Source: Bacteroidia bacterium (GTDB lineage: Bacteria; Bacteroidota; Bacteroidia; 2-12-FULL-35-15). Taken from it: a DNA stretch of 64,000 nt. Location: the NCBI GenBank assembly GCA_020051175.1, contig JAGVJJ010000007.1:186001-250000 (forward strand). The letters are read 5' to 3'. A program made the position numbers and the translations under genes. The notes under the pieces were generated by a model. That model made no database searches. It saw only the letters and a program-made list of their open reading frames with translations, and was not told where the DNA came from. Shown here piece by piece: positions 62,354 through 64,000 of the stretch (position 1 is the stretch's first letter; each line of letters opens with the position of its first letter).

Positions 62354-64000
62354 TTAGTTACATTTTGATTTATTGTAATTCTCTTTTACAAACGGATTAT
62401 CAAACACCTGGAAAGTCAAATAAGGTGCTCCAAACAATTTGCAATATTTATCACGGTTCAGCATTTCGGCTTTTTGCAAAGCCGTTACAAATGTGCGTGA
62501 TTTTATGAGCTCAGGAACCTGCGCGCAGAAAGAAATGTAGGCAAATAACAATTGTTCGTTTGTCTGATCTTTTCTGACAAAATCAGTCAAAAGGCTGGCA
62601 GCATACCTGTAATCTTTAAAGCGTGCAAAAACATAAGCCAGCTTCAGGTTGTTCTGCCAGCTCGACTCCTTCAGGTTATAGAAAGATTTTACTTTTTCAA
62701 TACATGCCTGAATGATAGGCTCTGAACCTTCTTCGGTATTTTTTTCATCAATAATTTTAAACTGCCACTCAATATTTAAGGCATCTACCTTCTTTTTGGG
62801 GATTTCACTTTTATAAAGTGCATTGATCTTGTTTTGCATCTCCGAAATATTTTTTGAATCTCCAACAGTAGAATCAAGCTTTATGGCGCAGTATATGGTG
62901 TTGTATGCAACAATGTTGTTGGATGGATCCAAAGCCGAAAGCTTTTTCATCTGCTCGTAATCTTCATCATCCACCACATCGTTTTTAGCCATTGTTTTTA
63001 AAACAACCTGGTTGTTCAGCACTCCTGAAAATTTTGGATCCTTCGCAGGAATTTCCAGTTTACTAAGGGCTTCAGGAGTGTATTTTTTTTCACGAACCTG
63101 CTTTCCAATGTAATACTGGATTTTATATGCAAGTGTAATGTCTTTCTTCTTAGCAGCCTGGTTGAATTTGCTGATTGAGAATTTTTCTTCTTTTGGTCCT
63201 TTAATGTCATAGGTAATATCCATTACAATCTCTCCAAAACGCTGTTTGGAAAGATAAGGTTCCAGCTCTTCAGAAAGTCCCGGTTTGGTATTGATTTCTT
63301 TAATGGCATTTTCTTTGGTCATTTTCGCAAGCGTATCATAAGGAGTACCTGCCATGCTTTTTTTAAACAATTCCCAGGAATCACTCGTTTTAATTGTTGT
63401 AACAGCTCCCTGTTTCTGCAATTTGCTCATTGCCTGTATAATGCTTTCAGAACGTTTTTTCTGAAGCTTTACGTTGGCAGCAGCATCCCCTTCTATGGAA
63501 GAGTAAGCAGTGATGTATAAACCTGTGATAATAAAATCCGGTTCCTGCAAGGCATTCAGGAAAGGGGTTATATCCGACTCTTTGTATTCAAACTTGTTTT
63601 TCTCAAACGGAAGTGTAAAATTTAACATGGCATCGTCTGCCTTTGGAGAAAACGGTGGTTTAAAGTAAGCGTTTGAATCCGGCATCAGTAACAACTTTAA
63701 TGTTGTGGTTGCATCCTGCTCGCCTTGTTCAACATACGACTTAATAAGTGTTTTGCAAAGTTTACCACCCTGTATAATTAACAGGTTCATTTCATAAGGC
63801 ATGTCTCCCTTTAGTTTTTTAGGAAGTTTACCTATCTCAGCATCAAGTTTTCCTATCTTTTTTTTGCCTTCCTCAGGTTTAACCCGGTTCTTGCTTAACA
63901 GCTTGTCTTTACTAACGGTTTTGGTCAGAACCCCTTTGCTAAGCAGGTTGTTGTTCATGATGTTATAATCCGGCTTCTCGTATTGTGCACGTTGAACAAT
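62354..64000 (-). CDS. OmpA-like protein, cut by right edge
   Basis: The frame is open through to the window edge: 14 further codons (IVQRAQYEKPDYNI) lie upstream of the internal ATG at 63958, with no stop, so the start is outside the window. The visible 548 residues contain an OmpA-like segment (FIITGLYITAYSSIEGDAAA, LQKKRSESIIQAM) and a helical C-terminal half that may hold TPR-like repeats. The function is unknown. Confidence 0.78.
   Translation of the reverse strand: MVQRAQYEKPDYNIMNNNLLSKGVLTKTVSKDKLLSKNRVKPEEGKKKIGKLDAEIGKLPKKLKGDMPYEMNLLIIQGGKLCKTLIKSYVEQGEQDATTTLKLLLMPDSNAYFKPPFSPKADDAMLNFTLPFEKNKFEYKESDITPFLNALQEPDFIITGLYITAYSSIEGDAAANVKLQKKRSESIIQAMSKLQKQGAVTTIKTSDSWELFKKSMAGTPYDTLAKMTKENAIKEINTKPGLSEELEPYLSKQRFGEIVMDITYDIKGPKEEKFSISKFNQAAKKKDITLAYKIQYYIGKQVREKKYTPEALSKLEIPAKDPKFSGVLNNQVVLKTMAKNDVVDDEDYEQMKKLSALDPSNNIVAYNTIYCAIKLDSTVGDSKNISEMQNKINALYKSEIPKKKVDALNIEWQFKIIDEKNTEEGSEPIIQACIEKVKSFYNLKESSWQNNLKLAYVFARFKDYRYAASLLTDFVRKDQTNEQLLFAYISFCAQVPELIKSRTFVTALQKAEMLNRDKYCKLFGAPYLTFQVFDNPFVKENYNKSKCN

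Overview
The window looks like chromosome from a Bacteroidota bacterium of the Chitinophagales/Sphingobacteriales kind. Support for this comes from AT-rich DNA, TonB-dependent receptors with a carboxypeptidase-like plug extension, a DUF4249 lipoprotein, a protein with a type IX secretion tail, PD40/OmpA proteins, an OstA-like protein after purA, and a candidate TAnnTTTG-type -7 box. I see no rRNA, canonical tRNA, CRISPR array, transposase or prophage. Both ends of the window cut through genes.

Left part (1-9153). Two paralogous minus-strand surface proteins with 'GIGT' repeats come first (one cut by the edge), then a DUF1801 protein and a small membrane protein. The most notable locus is 4.3-9.2 kb. 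An RNA ligase gene (rtcB) and a Ro60/TROVE gene lie on the minus strand, separated by 778 nt that hold four tandem structured RNA elements. At least two of these contain a circularly permuted tRNA-like domain: the T arm and 3' acceptor strand come first, and the 5' acceptor strand and D arm follow. They fit bacterial Y RNAs, the partners of Ro60. A divergent WYL-domain gene follows. A palindrome TACGCAA-N5-TTGCGTA lies upstream of rtcB and occurs twice between Ro and the WYL gene, which suggests a shared RNA-repair regulon.

9.1-17.3 kb is an NAD salvage region, all on the minus strand. One group is TonB receptor, PnuC and NadR (nicotinamide riboside uptake and conversion). The other is an NrtR-like Nudix regulator, a short divergent Prs, a NADAR protein, a calcineurin-like phosphatase and a nicotinamide phosphoribosyltransferase. 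An 11-bp palindrome, TACACTGTGTA, occurs upstream of both groups.

17.3-29.4 kb: a four-gene translationally coupled ECF-sigma cassette; a CheB-CheR-PAS fusion with an apparent single-base frameshift; a T9SS cargo protein; a putative metallopeptidase; a Fic-wHTH gene behind an array of TTTAGTTTACA motifs; a stress-type flavin protein; and a MaoC-like hydratase.

29.4-43.3 kb is mostly housekeeping: an HD protein, pntAB, an SGNH hydrolase, a RelE/ParE-type toxin-antitoxin pair, an ABC exporter, rel/spoT, fur, a STAS protein, purA and an LptA/OstA-like protein. 43.4-64 kb holds an OmpA/PD40 protein, an AsmA-like protein, aroC, a TonB receptor with its DUF4249 lipoprotein, hutI-ftcD-patatin, a FAD-linked lactone-oxidase-like enzyme, a TIGR02757 protein, an atypical SDR, and an OmpA-like protein cut by the right edge.
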